Below are positions 42,959 through 52,889 of a DNA stretch of 64,000 nucleotides, piece after piece. A program made the position numbers and the translations under genes. The notes beneath the pieces are model-generated. The model saw nothing but the letters and a program-made list of their open reading frames with translations, had not been told where the DNA came from and searched no databases. The stretch covers positions 1 through 64,000 of the forward strand of contig NZ_QRGA01000020.1 of assembly GCF_003367175.1 (NCBI RefSeq), written 5' to 3'. Source of the DNA: Trinickia dinghuensis. GTDB lineage: Bacteria; Pseudomonadota; Gammaproteobacteria; Burkholderiales; Burkholderiaceae. Each line of letters opens with the position of its first letter. Position 1 is the first letter of the stretch.

Positions 42959-43753
42959 TCAGCGTGCGCTGCGCGCTCCGGCGATTTCGCGCACCCACGA
43001 GAGCCCTTCGAGCGTCGTCGTGCGCGGCTTGTACTCGCAGCCGACGTAGCCGCTGTAGCCGAGCCGATCGAGCCAGTCGAACAGGAACGCATAGTTGATT
43101 TCGCCCGTCCCGGGTTCGTTGCGGCCCGGGTTGTCGGCGAGCTGAATGTGCGCGATGCGCGGCAAGTGCTTTTGGAGCGTCGCGGCCAGCTCGCCCTCCA
43201 TCCTCTGCATGTGGTAGATGTCGTACTGCAGATAGAGGTTGTCCGACGCAACGTCGCGAATCACGTCGAGCCCTTCGCTCGAACGATTGAGCGCGAAGCC
43301 CGGAATGTCGTACGAGTTGCAAGGCTCGACGAGCAGCTTGATGCCTTCCTTTTGGAGTGCCGCGGCGGCGAAGCGCAGATTCTCGACGATGGTCGAGCGG
43401 GCGCGTTCGGGCGTGACGTCCTTGGTGGGGATACCGACGAGGCAGTTCAGTTGCGGCACGCGCAGCGCCTTCGCGTATTCGATCGCGCGGCCGACGCCGT
43501 CGCGGAATTCGGCCACGCGATCGGGCAGGCAGGCGATGCCGCGTTCGCCGGCTTCCCAATTGCCGGCCGGCAAGTTGTGCAGGACGAGACGCAGCTTGTT
43601 CGTCTCGAGCCGCTCGGCCAGTTCGGCGGCGGCGAAAGGATAGGGGAACAGGAATTCGACGGCGTTGAACCCTGCGCGTGCCGCCGCCTCGAAACGGTCG
43701 AGGAACGGCACTTCGTTGAACAGCATGGTCAGGTTGGCTGCGAATTTCGGCAT
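42959..43753 (-). CDS. hyi: Hydroxypyruvate isomerase
   Basis: 264 residues with a xylose-isomerase-like TIM barrel: MPKFAANLTMLFNEVPFLDRF start, PAGNWEAGERGIACLPDR, LLVEPCNSYDIPGFALN with a metal-binding Glu, QYDIYHMQRMEGEL and NPGRNEPGTGEINY. Interconverts hydroxypyruvate and tartronate semialdehyde. ATG 43753 gives the family N-terminus; the frame is open 30 codons further but that part is arginine-rich non-coding-like sequence. Second gene of the glyoxylate operon, 108 bp after gcl. Confidence 0.95.
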   Translation of the reverse strand: MPKFAANLTMLFNEVPFLDRFEAAARAGFNAVEFLFPYPFAAAELAERLETNKLRLVLHNLPAGNWEAGERGIACLPDRVAEFRDGVGRAIEYAKALRVPQLNCLVGIPTKDVTPERARSTIVENLRFAAAALQKEGIKLLVEPCNSYDIPGFALNRSSEGLDVIRDVASDNLYLQYDIYHMQRMEGELAATLQKHLPRIAHIQLADNPGRNEPGTGEINYAFLFDWLDRLGYSGYVGCEYKPRTTTLEGLSWVREIAGARSAR

Positions 43754-43861
43754 GTTGCTATGGCTCTTCGGTCGGTCAAGATACCGACGAGCGCCGCTTG
43801 CGCGGCGTTCGTCGGGTCGTTCGATGTTTCTCGTCAGCAGCACGTCTTGTCGTGCGTCCGG

Positions 43862-45637
43862 TCAATCGAGCAGCGAGATCGCGGTCGGCGCGTCGTTGCG
43901 CGATTCGGCCTGCGGTTCGAACTCGTTGATGGCGTTGATGTCGTTGCCCATCGCGATGTTCGTCACGCGCTCGAGGATGACCTCGACCACGACCGGCACG
44001 CTGAACTCGGCGGCCAGCGCCTGCGCCTTTTGCAGGGCCGGTGCGATCTCGCCCGGTTCGAACACGCGCAGCGCCTTGCAGCCGAGGCCCTCGGCCACGG
44101 CCACGTGGTCGACGCCATAGCCGTTCAGTTCCGGCGCGTTCACGTTATCGAACGCGAGCTGCACGCAGTAATCCATCTCGAACGCGCGCTGCGCCTGGCG
44201 GATCAACCCGAGGTACGAGTTGTTGACGACGACGTGCACGTACGGCAGCTTGAATTGCGCGCCGGCGGCCAGCTCTTCGATCATGAACTGGAAGTCGTAG
44301 TCGCCGGACAGCGCGACGATCGGGCGGGTCGGATCCGCGGCACGCACGCCGAGCGCGGCGGGAATCGTCCAGCCGAGCGGGCCGGCTTGCCCGCAGTTGA
44401 TCCAGTTGCGCGCCTTGTAGACATGCAGGAACTGCGCGGCGGCGATCTGCGACAACCCGATCGTGCTGACGTAGCAGGTATCGCGGCCGAACACCTTGTT
44501 CATTTCTTCATAGACACGCTGCGGCTTGATCGGCACTTCCTCGAAGTGCGTCTTGCGATGCATCGTGCGCTTGCGTGCCTGGCAGGACTCGACCCAAGCC
44601 GCGCGGTCCTTGAGCTTGCCGGCCGCCTTCCATTCGCGCGCCACTTCGACGAACAGTTCGAGCGCGGCCTTCGCATCGGACACGATCCCGAGATCGGGGC
44701 CGAACACGCGGCCGATTTGGGTCGGCTCGATGTCGACGTGCACGAACTTGCGGCCCTTCGTGTAGACCTCGACGCTGCCCGTGTGGCGATTGGCCCAACG
44801 GTTGCCGATGCCGAGCACGAAGTCCGATTCGAGCATCGTCGCGTTGCCGTAGCGGTGCGACGTTTGCAGGCCGACCATGCCGGCCATCAGCGGGTGATCG
44901 TCGGGGATCGCGCCCCACGACATCAGCGTCGGGATGACGGGCACGCCCACGGTCTCGGCGAATTCGACGAGCAGCGCCTCGGCGTTCGCGTTCAGCACGC
45001 CGCCGCCCGAAACGATCAGCGGACGCTCGGAAGCATTGAGCAATTCCAGCGCGGCTTCGATCTGCTTGCGCGTCGCCTTCGGCTTGTAGACGGGCAGCGG
45101 CTCGTACGTGTCGATGTCGAATTCGATTTCGGCCACTTGCACGTCGATCGGCAGGTCGACCAGCACGGGACCCGGACGGCCCGAACGCATCAGGTGGAAC
45201 GCCTGCTGGAACACGCGCGGCACCAGCGCGGGCTCGCGCACGGTGACGGCCCATTTCGTGACCGGCTTGGCGATCGACTCGATGTCGACCGCTTGGAAGT
45301 CTTCCTTATAGAGCCGAGCGCGGGGTGCTTGACCCGTGATGGCGAGAATAGGAATCGAGTCAGCCTGAGCCGAGTAAAGTCCGGTAATCATGTCGGTACC
45401 GGCGGGGCCCGACGTGCCGATGCACACGCCGATGTTGCCGGGAGCCGCGCGCGTATAGCCTTCGGCCATGTGCGAGGCGCCTTCGACGTGGCGCGCCAGT
45501 ACGTGGCTGATGCCGCCGGCGCGCTGCATGGCCGAGTAGAACGGGTTGATGGCGGCGCCGGGCACGCCGAAAGCGGTGTCGATGCCTTCTTTTTCCAGCA
45601 CGAGCACGGCTGCGTCAACGGCTCTCATCTTAGGCAT
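43862..45637 (-). CDS. gcl: Glyoxylate carboligase
   Basis: 591 residues. ThDP- and FAD-containing enzyme that condenses two glyoxylate to tartronate semialdehyde and CO2. The sequence is closely parallel to E. coli Gcl across its length. Val51 (ARHVEGASH) stands where other ThDP enzymes have the catalytic Glu, the known peculiarity of Gcl. The ThDP motif [12 protein letters not shown]...NN is present. ATG 45637 follows GGAGACAC; an ATG eight codons upstream overlaps that site. First gene of the operon, divergent from a LysR gene. Confidence 0.96.
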   Translation of the reverse strand: MPKMRAVDAAVLVLEKEGIDTAFGVPGAAINPFYSAMQRAGGISHVLARHVEGASHMAEGYTRAAPGNIGVCIGTSGPAGTDMITGLYSAQADSIPILAITGQAPRARLYKEDFQAVDIESIAKPVTKWAVTVREPALVPRVFQQAFHLMRSGRPGPVLVDLPIDVQVAEIEFDIDTYEPLPVYKPKATRKQIEAALELLNASERPLIVSGGGVLNANAEALLVEFAETVGVPVIPTLMSWGAIPDDHPLMAGMVGLQTSHRYGNATMLESDFVLGIGNRWANRHTGSVEVYTKGRKFVHVDIEPTQIGRVFGPDLGIVSDAKAALELFVEVAREWKAAGKLKDRAAWVESCQARKRTMHRKTHFEEVPIKPQRVYEEMNKVFGRDTCYVSTIGLSQIAAAQFLHVYKARNWINCGQAGPLGWTIPAALGVRAADPTRPIVALSGDYDFQFMIEELAAGAQFKLPYVHVVVNNSYLGLIRQAQRAFEMDYCVQLAFDNVNAPELNGYGVDHVAVAEGLGCKALRVFEPGEIAPALQKAQALAAEFSVPVVVEVILERVTNIAMGNDINAINEFEPQAESRNDAPTAISLLD

Positions 45638-45872
45638 GGTGTCTCCTTCTCCTGTTTCCAATGCACAAATAGCGGGTTAGTTGCACTGTAGGACGACTGG
45701 AAAGGTTTGATAAGATCGCTCTCAGTTCGGTTTTTCGATACAAAAAGTATGGAATGCGGATGTCGGGAGCGGGCCCGGCCGCCCGGGGCCGGCAGGCGGG
45801 CGAGGGAACAGGTTGAGACCGAGCCGCGCGAAGCCTCGCGCGGGCGGGGGCTAGCGGCGGAAGGACTCGAAG

Positions 45873-46796
45873 ATGGACCGTTTCAAGCAGATCGAAACAT
45901 TCGTGCGTGTGGCCGAGGCAGGCAGCTTGGCCTCCGCGGCACTGGAGGAAGGGGTGTCCCCCGTCATCCTCGGGCGGCGCATCGATGCGCTCGAAAAGCG
46001 CCTCGGCGTGAAGCTGATGTATCGCTCGACGCGGCGGCTCGTCGTGAGCGAAGCGGGGGCGGCGTTCCTCGAACGCTGCAAAGGGCTGCTTTCCGATTGG
46101 GACCAGGCCGAAGACGAATTGGCCGCCGGGCGGCGGGCCGTCAGCGGCCACCTGATCGTTTCCGCGCCGGCCGCCTTCGGGCGCAAGCATGTCGCACCGC
46201 TCGCGCCCCCTTTTCTGGTCGACAAGCCCGGTTTGCAGATGTCGTTCAATTTGACCGACCGCGTCGTCGACCTCGTGCGCGAAGGCTACGATCTGTCGAT
46301 CCGGATCGGTGGGGCGGTGGACCCGAACTTCGTCGCCGTGAAGCTGGCGACGAACCGGCGCGTCGTCTGCGGCACGCCGGCCTATTTCGCGCGGCACGGC
46401 CGCCCGGGCTCGCTCGAGGATTTGCTGGCCCACAATTGCCTGGCGTTCAATCTGCAAGGCGGGCAGAACCGCGGCTGGTACTTTCAGCGCGGCGGTAAGC
46501 GCGTCACCATGCGCGTGACCGGCTCGCTCGACTGCAACGACGGCGAACTGCTGCACCGCTGGGCGGCGGAAGGGCTCGGCCTCGGCTGGCGCTCGACCTG
46601 GGAAATCGCCGACCAGCTCGCGCGCGGCGAATTGGAGACGGTGCTTGACGAATTCGCGCTCCCGGAGTACGACATCCTCGCCGTCTACCCGCAGCAGCGC
46701 TACGTGCCGGCCAAGGTGCGGTACTTCATCGACTACCTGAAGGAGGTCTACGCCCGGCCGGGATATTGGGGCGGCGAGCCGCCCGGGGGCGACTAG
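45873..46796 (+). CDS. LysR-family transcriptional regulator
   Basis: 307 residues. N-terminal helix-turn-helix ([42 protein letters not shown]) and a substrate-binding domain of the CrgA/DsdC-like branch ([20 protein letters not shown]). It is divergent from gcl with a 235-bp spacer, the classical LysR arrangement, so it is the likely activator of the gcl-hyi-glxR operon, perhaps responding to a glyoxylate-pathway intermediate. Confidence 0.9.
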   Translation: MDRFKQIETFVRVAEAGSLASAALEEGVSPVILGRRIDALEKRLGVKLMYRSTRRLVVSEAGAAFLERCKGLLSDWDQAEDELAAGRRAVSGHLIVSAPAAFGRKHVAPLAPPFLVDKPGLQMSFNLTDRVVDLVREGYDLSIRIGGAVDPNFVAVKLATNRRVVCGTPAYFARHGRPGSLEDLLAHNCLAFNLQGGQNRGWYFQRGGKRVTMRVTGSLDCNDGELLHRWAAEGLGLGWRSTWEIADQLARGELETVLDEFALPEYDILAVYPQQRYVPAKVRYFIDYLKEVYARPGYWGGEPPGGD

Positions 46797-46810
46797 GTCC
46801 AGGCGGCCAA

Positions 46811-46839
46811 TTGCGCCCCGATGGCCGTTGGGTTATACT
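46811..46839 (+). promoter_or_regulatory. Promoter of the rpsF operon
   Basis: TTGCGC (46811-46816), 17-bp spacer, TATACT (46834-46839). It leaves a leader of about 115 nt before rpsF, long enough for translational control of the ribosomal protein operon, although no specific S6/S18 site was identified. Confidence 0.8.
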
Positions 46840-46959
46840 CTGCGGCTTCTCACTTGCCACACCGGTTGGTGCGAGTTCCGAGACGGGTCGATGCAAATCG
46901 AAAGCGAATCGGGAATCGTCCATCGACGCCCGGGTGGCTTCAATCCACAAGGAGTGTGT

Positions 46960-47337
46960 ATGCGTCATTACGAAATCGTCTTCGTCGTACACCCCGATCA
47001 AAGCGAGCAAGTGCCCGCGATGATCGAACGGTACAAATCCACGATTACCGCGCGCGGCGGCAACATCCACCGCATCGAAGACTGGGGCCGTCGCCAACTG
47101 GCCTACATGATCGAGAAACTCGCGAAGGCTCACTACGTCTGCATGAACATCGAATGCGACCAAGCTACGCTCGAAGAGCTCGAGCACGCATTCAAGTTCA
47201 ACGACGCCGTGCTGCGCCACCTGATCGTCAAGATGAAGAAGGCCGAAACGGGCCCTTCGCCGATGATGAAGGAAGTGCAGCGCGAAGAAGCCAAGAAGGC
47301 AGCTGCCTCGTCGCAGCCGTCCGAAGCGCAGGCTTAA
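46960..47337 (+). CDS. rpsF: 30S ribosomal protein S6
   Basis: 125 residues. [25 protein letters not shown] and [18 protein letters not shown] are typical S6; it binds S18 on the platform of the 30S subunit. The C-terminal tail is Ala/Lys/Glu-rich and variable. AAGGAG precedes the ATG (46960) by 7 nt. First gene of rpsF-priB-rpsR-rplI. Confidence 0.98.
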   Translation: MRHYEIVFVVHPDQSEQVPAMIERYKSTITARGGNIHRIEDWGRRQLAYMIEKLAKAHYVCMNIECDQATLEELEHAFKFNDAVLRHLIVKMKKAETGPSPMMKEVQREEAKKAAASSQPSEAQA

Positions 47338-47388
47338 CGGTATTCACGGTTTAAGCCACCTAGGTTCCATCGCTTTTTCGCCGCTCTC

Positions 47389-47688
47389 GTGAACAGGCTG
47401 CAACTCATGGCCAGCGTCGTCGAGCGCGAGCCGCTGCGCTATACGCCGGCGGGCGTGCCGATCGCAAGCTGTACGCTGCAGCACCGCGGGGAAGTCGTCG
47501 AAGCCGGCATCGTCCGGCAAGTCGATCTGACGATGCCCGCGCTGGCCGCGGGTGCCGCGAGCGGGAAGCTCGAAACGTGTGAGATGGGCGTCGAAACGCT
47601 CTTCACCGGTTTCCTGGCGAAAAAAAGCCGCAACGCGAGAACCTTGGTGTTTCACATCACAGAATTGCAGGACATTGGAAAGGACTGA
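47389..47688 (+). CDS. priB: Primosomal replication protein N (PriB)
   Basis: 99 residues, an OB-fold single-stranded DNA-binding protein: [31 protein letters not shown] and the [19 protein letters not shown] end. Acts with PriA in replication restart. It starts with GTG. It lies 51 bp after rpsF and ends 2 nt before rpsR, the usual place in betaproteobacteria. Confidence 0.95.
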   Translation: MNRLQLMASVVEREPLRYTPAGVPIASCTLQHRGEVVEAGIVRQVDLTMPALAAGAASGKLETCEMGVETLFTGFLAKKSRNARTLVFHITELQDIGKD

Positions 47689-47690
47689 AC

Positions 47691-47966
47691 ATGCCCCGCC
47701 CGACTGGTAAGAAATTCGACAAGCGCCGCCAGCAACAAAACCCGCTGTTCAAGCGCAAGAAGTTTTGCCGCTTCACGGCTGCCAGCGTCGAGTACATCGA
47801 CTACAAAGACATCGAAACGCTGAAGGACTTCATCGGCGAAAACGGCAAGATCACGCCGGCTCGTCTGACGGGTACGAAGGCCCACTATCAACGTCAGCTC
47901 GACACGGCGATCAAGCGTGCGCGTTTCCTCGCGCTGCTGCCGTACACCGACCTGCACAAGGCCTAA
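47691..47966 (+). CDS. rpsR: 30S ribosomal protein S18
   Basis: 91 residues with [39 protein letters not shown] and the LLPYTD end typical of S18, which pairs with S6 on the 30S platform. The start is 2 nt after priB and a ribosome binding site (GGAAAGGA) lies inside the priB end. Confidence 0.98.
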   Translation: MPRPTGKKFDKRRQQQNPLFKRKKFCRFTAASVEYIDYKDIETLKDFIGENGKITPARLTGTKAHYQRQLDTAIKRARFLALLPYTDLHKA

Positions 47967-47993
47967 TCAGACGGCGCGATAAGGAGAATCCGA

Positions 47994-48446
47994 ATGCAAA
48001 TCATTCTTTTGGAAAAAGTCGTCAACGTCGGCAATCTCGGCGATGTCGTCAAGGTCAAGGACGGCTACGCCCGTAACTTCCTGATCCCGCAAAAGCTGGC
48101 ACGCCGTGCAACGAAGGAAGCGATCGCCGAATTCGAAGTGCGCCGCGCCGATCTGGAAAAGGCTGCCGCCGAGAAGCTGACCGCCGCGCAAGCGCAAGGC
48201 GAGAAGATGGCCGGTCTGACGGTTCAGATCGCGCAGAAGGCCGGCGTCGACGGCCGTCTGTTCGGTTCGGTCACGAACGCGGACATCGCCGAAACGCTGA
48301 CGAAGCAAGGCTTCGCGGTGGAAAAGGCGCAAGTGCGTCTGCCGCAAGGCCCGCTGAAGATGGTGGGCGACCACCCCGTGCACGTGTCGCTGCACACGGA
48401 CGTCCTCGTCGACGTCACGGTGTCGGTGCTCGGCGAGCACGCGTAA
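47994..48446 (+). CDS. rplI: 50S ribosomal protein L9
   Basis: 150 residues: [32 protein letters not shown] (N-terminal rRNA-binding domain), a long connecting helix, and the C-terminal domain with [22 protein letters not shown] lies 7 nt before the ATG. Last gene of the ribosomal operon; a strong terminator follows. Confidence 0.98.
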   Translation: MQIILLEKVVNVGNLGDVVKVKDGYARNFLIPQKLARRATKEAIAEFEVRRADLEKAAAEKLTAAQAQGEKMAGLTVQIAQKAGVDGRLFGSVTNADIAETLTKQGFAVEKAQVRLPQGPLKMVGDHPVHVSLHTDVLVDVTVSVLGEHA

Positions 48447-48510
48447 GTATCGCGAGCGGGTGCCGGCCGAATCGGGGTCGTCCCGGTTCGGCGCACAGAT
48501 TGAAGAAGAG

Positions 48511-48544
48511 GGCAGGAGCCGGAGCGCCGGTTCCTGCCTTTTTT
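48511..48544 (+). terminator. Rho-independent terminator of the rpsF-rplI operon
   Basis: A 12-bp stem GGCAGGAGCCGG (48511-48522) / CCGGTTCCTGCC (48527-48538) with a 4-nt loop and one mismatch, followed by TTTTTTGTTTT. dnaB therefore depends mainly on its own promoter. Confidence 0.93.
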
Positions 48545-48603
48545 GTTTTGGCCTCGTTTTCGCCGCTGGCGTGCGCTGAGCCATTTCGCGATAATGCCTC
48601 CCC

Positions 48604-51030
48604 ATGAACGCACCGTCCGATCCGCAACTCGAGTCGCTGAAAGTCCCGCCGCATTCGATCGAGGCCGAGCAATCGGTGCTCGGCGGTTTGCTGCTCGATA
48701 ACGCCGCCTGGGACCGCATCGCCGATTTTCTGGCGCAGAGTGACTTCTACCGTTACGACCACCGCCTTATCTACGAACACATCGGCCGGCTGATCGCGTC
48801 GACGCGCCCGGCCGACGTCGTGACCGTGTATGAAGCGTTGACGACGTCGGGCAAGGCGGAGGAGGTCGGGGGGCTGGCCTATCTGAACGCGCTCGCGCAA
48901 AACACGCCGAGCGCCGCGAATATCCGGCGCTATGCGGAGATCGTGCGCGACCGCGCGGTGCTGCGCAGGCTCGTCTCGGTTGCCGACGAGATTTCGGCCG
49001 ATGCCTTCAACCCGCAGGGCAAGGAGGTGCGGCAGCTGCTCGACGAGGCAGAATCGAAGGTGTTTTCGATCGCCGAAGACGGTGCGCGCGGCACGCAGGG
49101 CTTCCTCGAGATCGGGCCGCTCTTGACGCAGGTGGTCGAGCGTATCGACACGCTTTACCACACGGCCAATCCGAGCGATGTCACGGGCACGCCGACGGGC
49201 TTCGTCGACCTCGACCGCATGACCTCGGGCATGCATGGGGGTGAACTCATCATCGTGGCCGGACGCCCGTCGATGGGTAAGGCGCAGCCGCTCGACGCCC
49301 GCGTGAAAACGCTGTCCGGCTGGAAGCGGATGGGCGATCTCGAATTGGGCGATGCGCTCGCGTCGGTGGACGGCGTGCCGTCGATGGTCACCGGCATCTA
49401 TCCGCAGGGTGAGCGGCAGGTTTACCGGGTTCGGTTCTCCGATGGTCGCTCCGCCGAGTGTTGCGACGAGCACCTGTGGCGCGTCCACTATCGCGGCTGG
49501 GCGCAGCCGCGCGTCGTCGACACGGCCGAGTTGCGCACGCTGCTGACGCGCAAGCGGTACCAGAATCGCTTGTGGATCGATCTGCCCAGTGGCGATTTCG
49601 GTCACGAAGAAGCGTTGCCCGTCGATCCGTGGGTGCTGGGTGCGCTGTTGGGCGATGGTGCGATCGGCGGCACGTCCGTTCGCTTTAGCGTCAAGGCTGA
49701 CGAGACGCTTGAACGGATGCGCGCGCGCGTCGGCGACGACATGCGGCTCGAGTACGCGGGACAGTACGATTGGCGGATCAAGCGCTGCCCAGCCGGCGCG
49801 GATACCGTTCGTCCGAACGTCAACCCGATCAAGCAGGCTCTGGAGCGGTTGGAGCTCTGGGGCTGCGCGAGCTACGACAAGTTCATCCCTCGGGCTTATC
49901 TCGACGCCGCCAGGCCGGCGCGGCTCGATCTGTTGCGGGGCCTGCTGGATACCGACGGCTGGGTTGAGTCGTGGGGCGCGGTCCGATATTCGACGGCCAG
50001 CGAACGTCTCGCGCGGGACGTCTGCGAGCTCGTCCGGTCGCTCGGCGGCTGGTGCACGGTTTCGGCAAAGAACACGTCGTTTACCCGTGAGGGTGTCTGC
50101 AAGGAAGGCGCAATCGCGTATCAATGCACGATCAGTCATCCCGATCCGCAAAGCCTTTTCCTGTTCGAAGGTAAGCGGGAGCGGCTCGAGCGCGGGCGCA
50201 CGCGGCGCAAGATGCCGGTCGTCGTCTCGATCGAGCCGACGCGGCTTGCGCAAACGCAATGCATCTCCGTGTCCCACCCGCTGCGGCTCTACGTGACGGA
50301 CGACTACGTCGTCACGCACAACACGGCTTTTTCCATGAACATCGGCGAATACGTCGCCGTGGAGTACGGGTTGCCTGTCGCCGTGTTCTCGATGGAAATG
50401 CCGGGCACGCAGCTTGTCATGCGGATGCTGGGCTCGGTCGGCCGCCTCGATCAGCACCGGATGCGGACGGGCCGCCTGAGCGACGAAGATTGGCCCAAGC
50501 TCACGCACGCCGTGCAGAAGATGAGCGAGGCGCAGCTGTTCATCGACGAGACGGGTGGCCTCAATCCGATGGAGTTGCGCTCGCGCGCACGACGCCTGGC
50601 GCGCCAATGCGGCAAGCTCGGCCTGATCATCGTCGACTACTTGCAGCTGATGTCGGGTTCGTCGTCCGGAGAAAACCGCGCCACGGAAATCTCGGAAATC
50701 TCGCGATCGCTCAAGAGCCTCGCCAAGGAACTCGATGTACCCGTCATCGCGCTCTCCCAGTTGAACCGCGGCCTCGAGCAGCGGCCGAACAAGCGGCCCG
50801 TGATGTCGGACTTGCGCGAGTCGGGCGCTATCGAACAGGACGCGGACGTCATCCTCTTCATTTACCGCGACGAAGTGTACAACCCCGACAGCCCCGACAA
50901 AGGCACGGCGGAAATCATCATCGGCAAGCAGCGTAACGGTCCGATCGGCCCAGTTCGGCTGACGTTCATGGGTCAATACACGAAGTTCGACAACTTTGCC
51001 GGGCCGCAAACCTTCCACGGCGGGGAGTAA
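48604..51030 (+). CDS. dnaB: Replicative DNA helicase DnaB, interrupted by an in-frame intein
   Basis: 808 residues before splicing. Extein N part, residues 1-226: the DnaB N-terminal domain (PPHSIEAEQSVLGGLLLD) and linker up to the P-loop GRPSMGK. Extein C part, residues 574-808: TAFSMNIGEYVAVEY, Walker B region LGLIIVDYLQLMSG, ALSQLNRGLEQRPNKRPVMSDLRESG (H4 and arginine finger region). Spliced product 461 residues, the normal DnaB length. The intein (574-residue boundary at Asn573/Thr574) splits the ATP-binding loop, so unspliced protein must be inactive. A GATAAT element at 48590-48595 lies 8 nt before the ATG and there is no Shine-Dalgarno, so the transcript may be leaderless. Confidence 0.97.
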   Translation: MNAPSDPQLESLKVPPHSIEAEQSVLGGLLLDNAAWDRIADFLAQSDFYRYDHRLIYEHIGRLIASTRPADVVTVYEALTTSGKAEEVGGLAYLNALAQNTPSAANIRRYAEIVRDRAVLRRLVSVADEISADAFNPQGKEVRQLLDEAESKVFSIAEDGARGTQGFLEIGPLLTQVVERIDTLYHTANPSDVTGTPTGFVDLDRMTSGMHGGELIIVAGRPSMGKAQPLDARVKTLSGWKRMGDLELGDALASVDGVPSMVTGIYPQGERQVYRVRFSDGRSAECCDEHLWRVHYRGWAQPRVVDTAELRTLLTRKRYQNRLWIDLPSGDFGHEEALPVDPWVLGALLGDGAIGGTSVRFSVKADETLERMRARVGDDMRLEYAGQYDWRIKRCPAGADTVRPNVNPIKQALERLELWGCASYDKFIPRAYLDAARPARLDLLRGLLDTDGWVESWGAVRYSTASERLARDVCELVRSLGGWCTVSAKNTSFTREGVCKEGAIAYQCTISHPDPQSLFLFEGKRERLERGRTRRKMPVVVSIEPTRLAQTQCISVSHPLRLYVTDDYVVTHNTAFSMNIGEYVAVEYGLPVAVFSMEMPGTQLVMRMLGSVGRLDQHRMRTGRLSDEDWPKLTHAVQKMSEAQLFIDETGGLNPMELRSRARRLARQCGKLGLIIVDYLQLMSGSSSGENRATEISEISRSLKSLAKELDVPVIALSQLNRGLEQRPNKRPVMSDLRESGAIEQDADVILFIYRDEVYNPDSPDKGTAEIIIGKQRNGPIGPVRLTFMGQYTKFDNFAGPQTFHGGE
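49282..50322 (+). mobile_element. DnaB intein with LAGLIDADG homing endonuclease, class 3 (W-C-T) type
   Basis: 347 residues inserted between Lys and Thr of the Walker A motif. It starts with Ala instead of Cys/Ser, so class 1 chemistry is impossible. The class 3 residues are present: Trp66 in the block B region (CDEHLWRV), Cys327 in block F (TQCISVSHPLRLYV), Thr345 in VVTHN, then penultimate His346, terminal Asn347 and Thr as the +1 extein residue. Residues about 118-126 (LGALLGDG) and 217-226 (LLRGLLDTDG) are the two LAGLIDADG helices with their acidic residues, so the homing endonuclease looks intact. Confidence 0.92.
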
Positions 51031-51090
51031 AGCGCCGGCTGTGACGCGCGGCACGCCTGTTGCGTTCTTGTTCTCGGGCGCAACCGGGCG

Positions 51091-51119
51091 TTGGGCTAGA
51101 TCGCCCGAGCCGGTACAAT
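51091..51119 (+). promoter_or_regulatory. Promoter of the DUF47-pit operon
   Basis: TTGGGC (51091-51096), 17-bp spacer, TACAAT (51114-51119). The leader before the DUF47 gene would be about 108 nt. No Pho box was recognised. Confidence 0.65.
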
Positions 51120-51233
51120 GTTGCAGTTTTATGTCAGCCCCATGAAACCCGCCGCGCGCGGGTTCTTTTCGGTTTGGCCGTGCCTGCGGCCGCCGCGTTG
51201 GGGCACCCAATATGACCACCTATCGGGATCGCA

Positions 51234-51860
51234 ATGTTCGGTCGTTTCATGCCCACCGAGGGCAAGTTCTTTGAAATCTTCAACGAGCACGCGAAGTGCA
51301 TCGTCTCCGCGAGCGAAGAGCTCGAGCGCCTCGTCGACAACCTCAGCGATGCCGAAGTGCATAAGCAACGCGTACAGGCCAACGAAAAGGCGGCGGACAA
51401 GCTGACGCACGAAACGATCGACCTGCTGCACAAGACGTTCATCACGCCGCTCGACCGCGACGAAATCCACAAGCTCATCACGACGATGGACGACATCCTC
51501 GATTTGATGGAGGACGTCGCCACGGCCGTCTCCTTGTACGACGTCCAATCGATGACGTCGGAAGCGAGCCAGCTCGCGCATATCTGCACCCAGACGGCCA
51601 AGCACGTGCAACGGGCCGTGAACATGCTGTCGGACATGAGCCAGGCGCGCCAGATCTTGTCAGCGTGCGAGGACATCGACCGGCTCGAATCGGAAGCCGA
51701 TCGCGTGCTGCGCGCCGCGATGTCGAAGCTGTTCCGCGAAGAAGACGATGTGAAGACGCTGATCAAGCTGAAGGCCGTCTACGAGTTGCTCGAATCGATC
51801 ACGGACAAGTGCGAGGATGTCGCGAACATCATCGAAGGCATCGTGCTGGAAAACGCGTAA
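51234..51860 (+). CDS. DUF47 (PhoU-like) phosphate transport accessory protein
   Basis: 208 residues, all-helical: FEIFNEHAKCIVSASEELERLVDN, ANEKAADKLTHETIDLLHKTFITPLDRDEIHKLITTMDDILDLMEDVA. The E-x3-D motifs that bind metal clusters in PhoU-like bundles are present. DUF47 proteins are encoded next to Pit transporters and regulate phosphate uptake. It is 18 nt upstream of pit and co-transcribed. Confidence 0.92.
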   Translation: MFGRFMPTEGKFFEIFNEHAKCIVSASEELERLVDNLSDAEVHKQRVQANEKAADKLTHETIDLLHKTFITPLDRDEIHKLITTMDDILDLMEDVATAVSLYDVQSMTSEASQLAHICTQTAKHVQRAVNMLSDMSQARQILSACEDIDRLESEADRVLRAAMSKLFREEDDVKTLIKLKAVYELLESITDKCEDVANIIEGIVLENA

Positions 51861-51878
51861 CGCGGGCGGACCAAACTG

Positions 51879-52889
51879 ATGCATTCGATTCAGATCGCCA
51901 CTTGGGGGCTCGTGACGCTAGTTGTCGTCGCGCTCGCCTTCGACTTCATGAATGGTTTTCACGACGCGGCGAACTCGATCGCGACCGTCGTCTCGACCGG
52001 CGTGCTCAAGCCGCAGCAAGCCGTCGCCTTCGCGGCGGCGTGCAACGTCATCGCTTATTTCATTTTCCACCTGCGCGTCGCGATGACCGTCGGCAAAGGC
52101 ACGATCGACCCGCAGATCGTCGATCACTACGTGATCTTCGGTGCGCTGGCCGGAGCGATCGTCTGGAACATCCTCACTTGGCGTTTCGGCATTCCCGCGA
52201 GTTCGTCGCATGCGCTGATCGGCGGGCTGGTCGGCGCGGCGCTGGCCAAGTCGGGCTGGTGGGCGTTGAACCTCGACGGCATCCTCAAGACCGTCGCGTT
52301 CATCTTCATCTCTCCGTTGCTTGGCTTCGTGCTCGGCTCGTTCTTTATGCTGGCCGTCTCATGGATCTACTTTCGAACGCCGCCAAGCAAGGTCGACCGG
52401 CGTTTCCGGCGCTTACAGTTCCTTTCCGCCGGTTTGTATAGCCTCGGTCATGGCGGGAACGACGCGCAAAAGACAATCGGCATTATTTGGATGCTGCTGA
52501 TCGCTACCGGTTACGCGTCGGCGACGGCCGCCTCGCCGCCGCTCTGGGTCGTCGGTGCGTGCTATCTGTCGATGGGGCTCGGCACGCTGTTCGGCGGGTG
52601 GCGCATCGTGCGCACGATGGGGCAAAGGATCACGAAGCTCAAGCCCGTTGGCGGCTTCTGCGCGGAAGCGGGCGGCGCGATCACCCTGTTCACCGCGTCG
52701 GCTTTGGGTGTGCCCGTCTCGACGACGCACACGATCACCGGCGCGATCGTCGGCGTGGGCGCGACGCAGAAGTTGTCGGCCGTGCGCTGGGGCGTCGCCG
52801 GCAATATCGTTTGGGCGTGGATATTGACGATCCCGGCCTCGGCGCTGCTTTCGGCGGTCGCCTGGTGGCTCGCGCATCGGTTTTTGTAA
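51879..52889 (+). CDS. pit: Low-affinity inorganic phosphate transporter
   Basis: 336-residue inner-membrane protein of the Pit family, with the duplicated PiT signature: FDFMNGFHDAANSIATVV near the N-terminus and SLGHGGNDAQKTIGIIWM in the second half, plus VPVSTTHTITGAIVGVG. Imports metal-phosphate in symport with protons. Shorter than E. coli PitA (about 500 residues) because the central cytoplasmic loop is small, as usual in DUF47-linked forms. Confidence 0.94.
   Translation: MHSIQIATWGLVTLVVVALAFDFMNGFHDAANSIATVVSTGVLKPQQAVAFAAACNVIAYFIFHLRVAMTVGKGTIDPQIVDHYVIFGALAGAIVWNILTWRFGIPASSSHALIGGLVGAALAKSGWWALNLDGILKTVAFIFISPLLGFVLGSFFMLAVSWIYFRTPPSKVDRRFRRLQFLSAGLYSLGHGGNDAQKTIGIIWMLLIATGYASATAASPPLWVVGACYLSMGLGTLFGGWRIVRTMGQRITKLKPVGGFCAEAGGAITLFTASALGVPVSTTHTITGAIVGVGATQKLSAVRWGVAGNIVWAWILTIPASALLSAVAWWLAHRFL

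Noticed and set aside
48415-51219. A very long minus-strand open frame (934 codons) opposite dnaB
   Set aside because: High GC with strong third-position bias opens the antisense frame; its product is Arg/Leu/His-rich without any domain, while the plus strand encodes DnaB and its intein.
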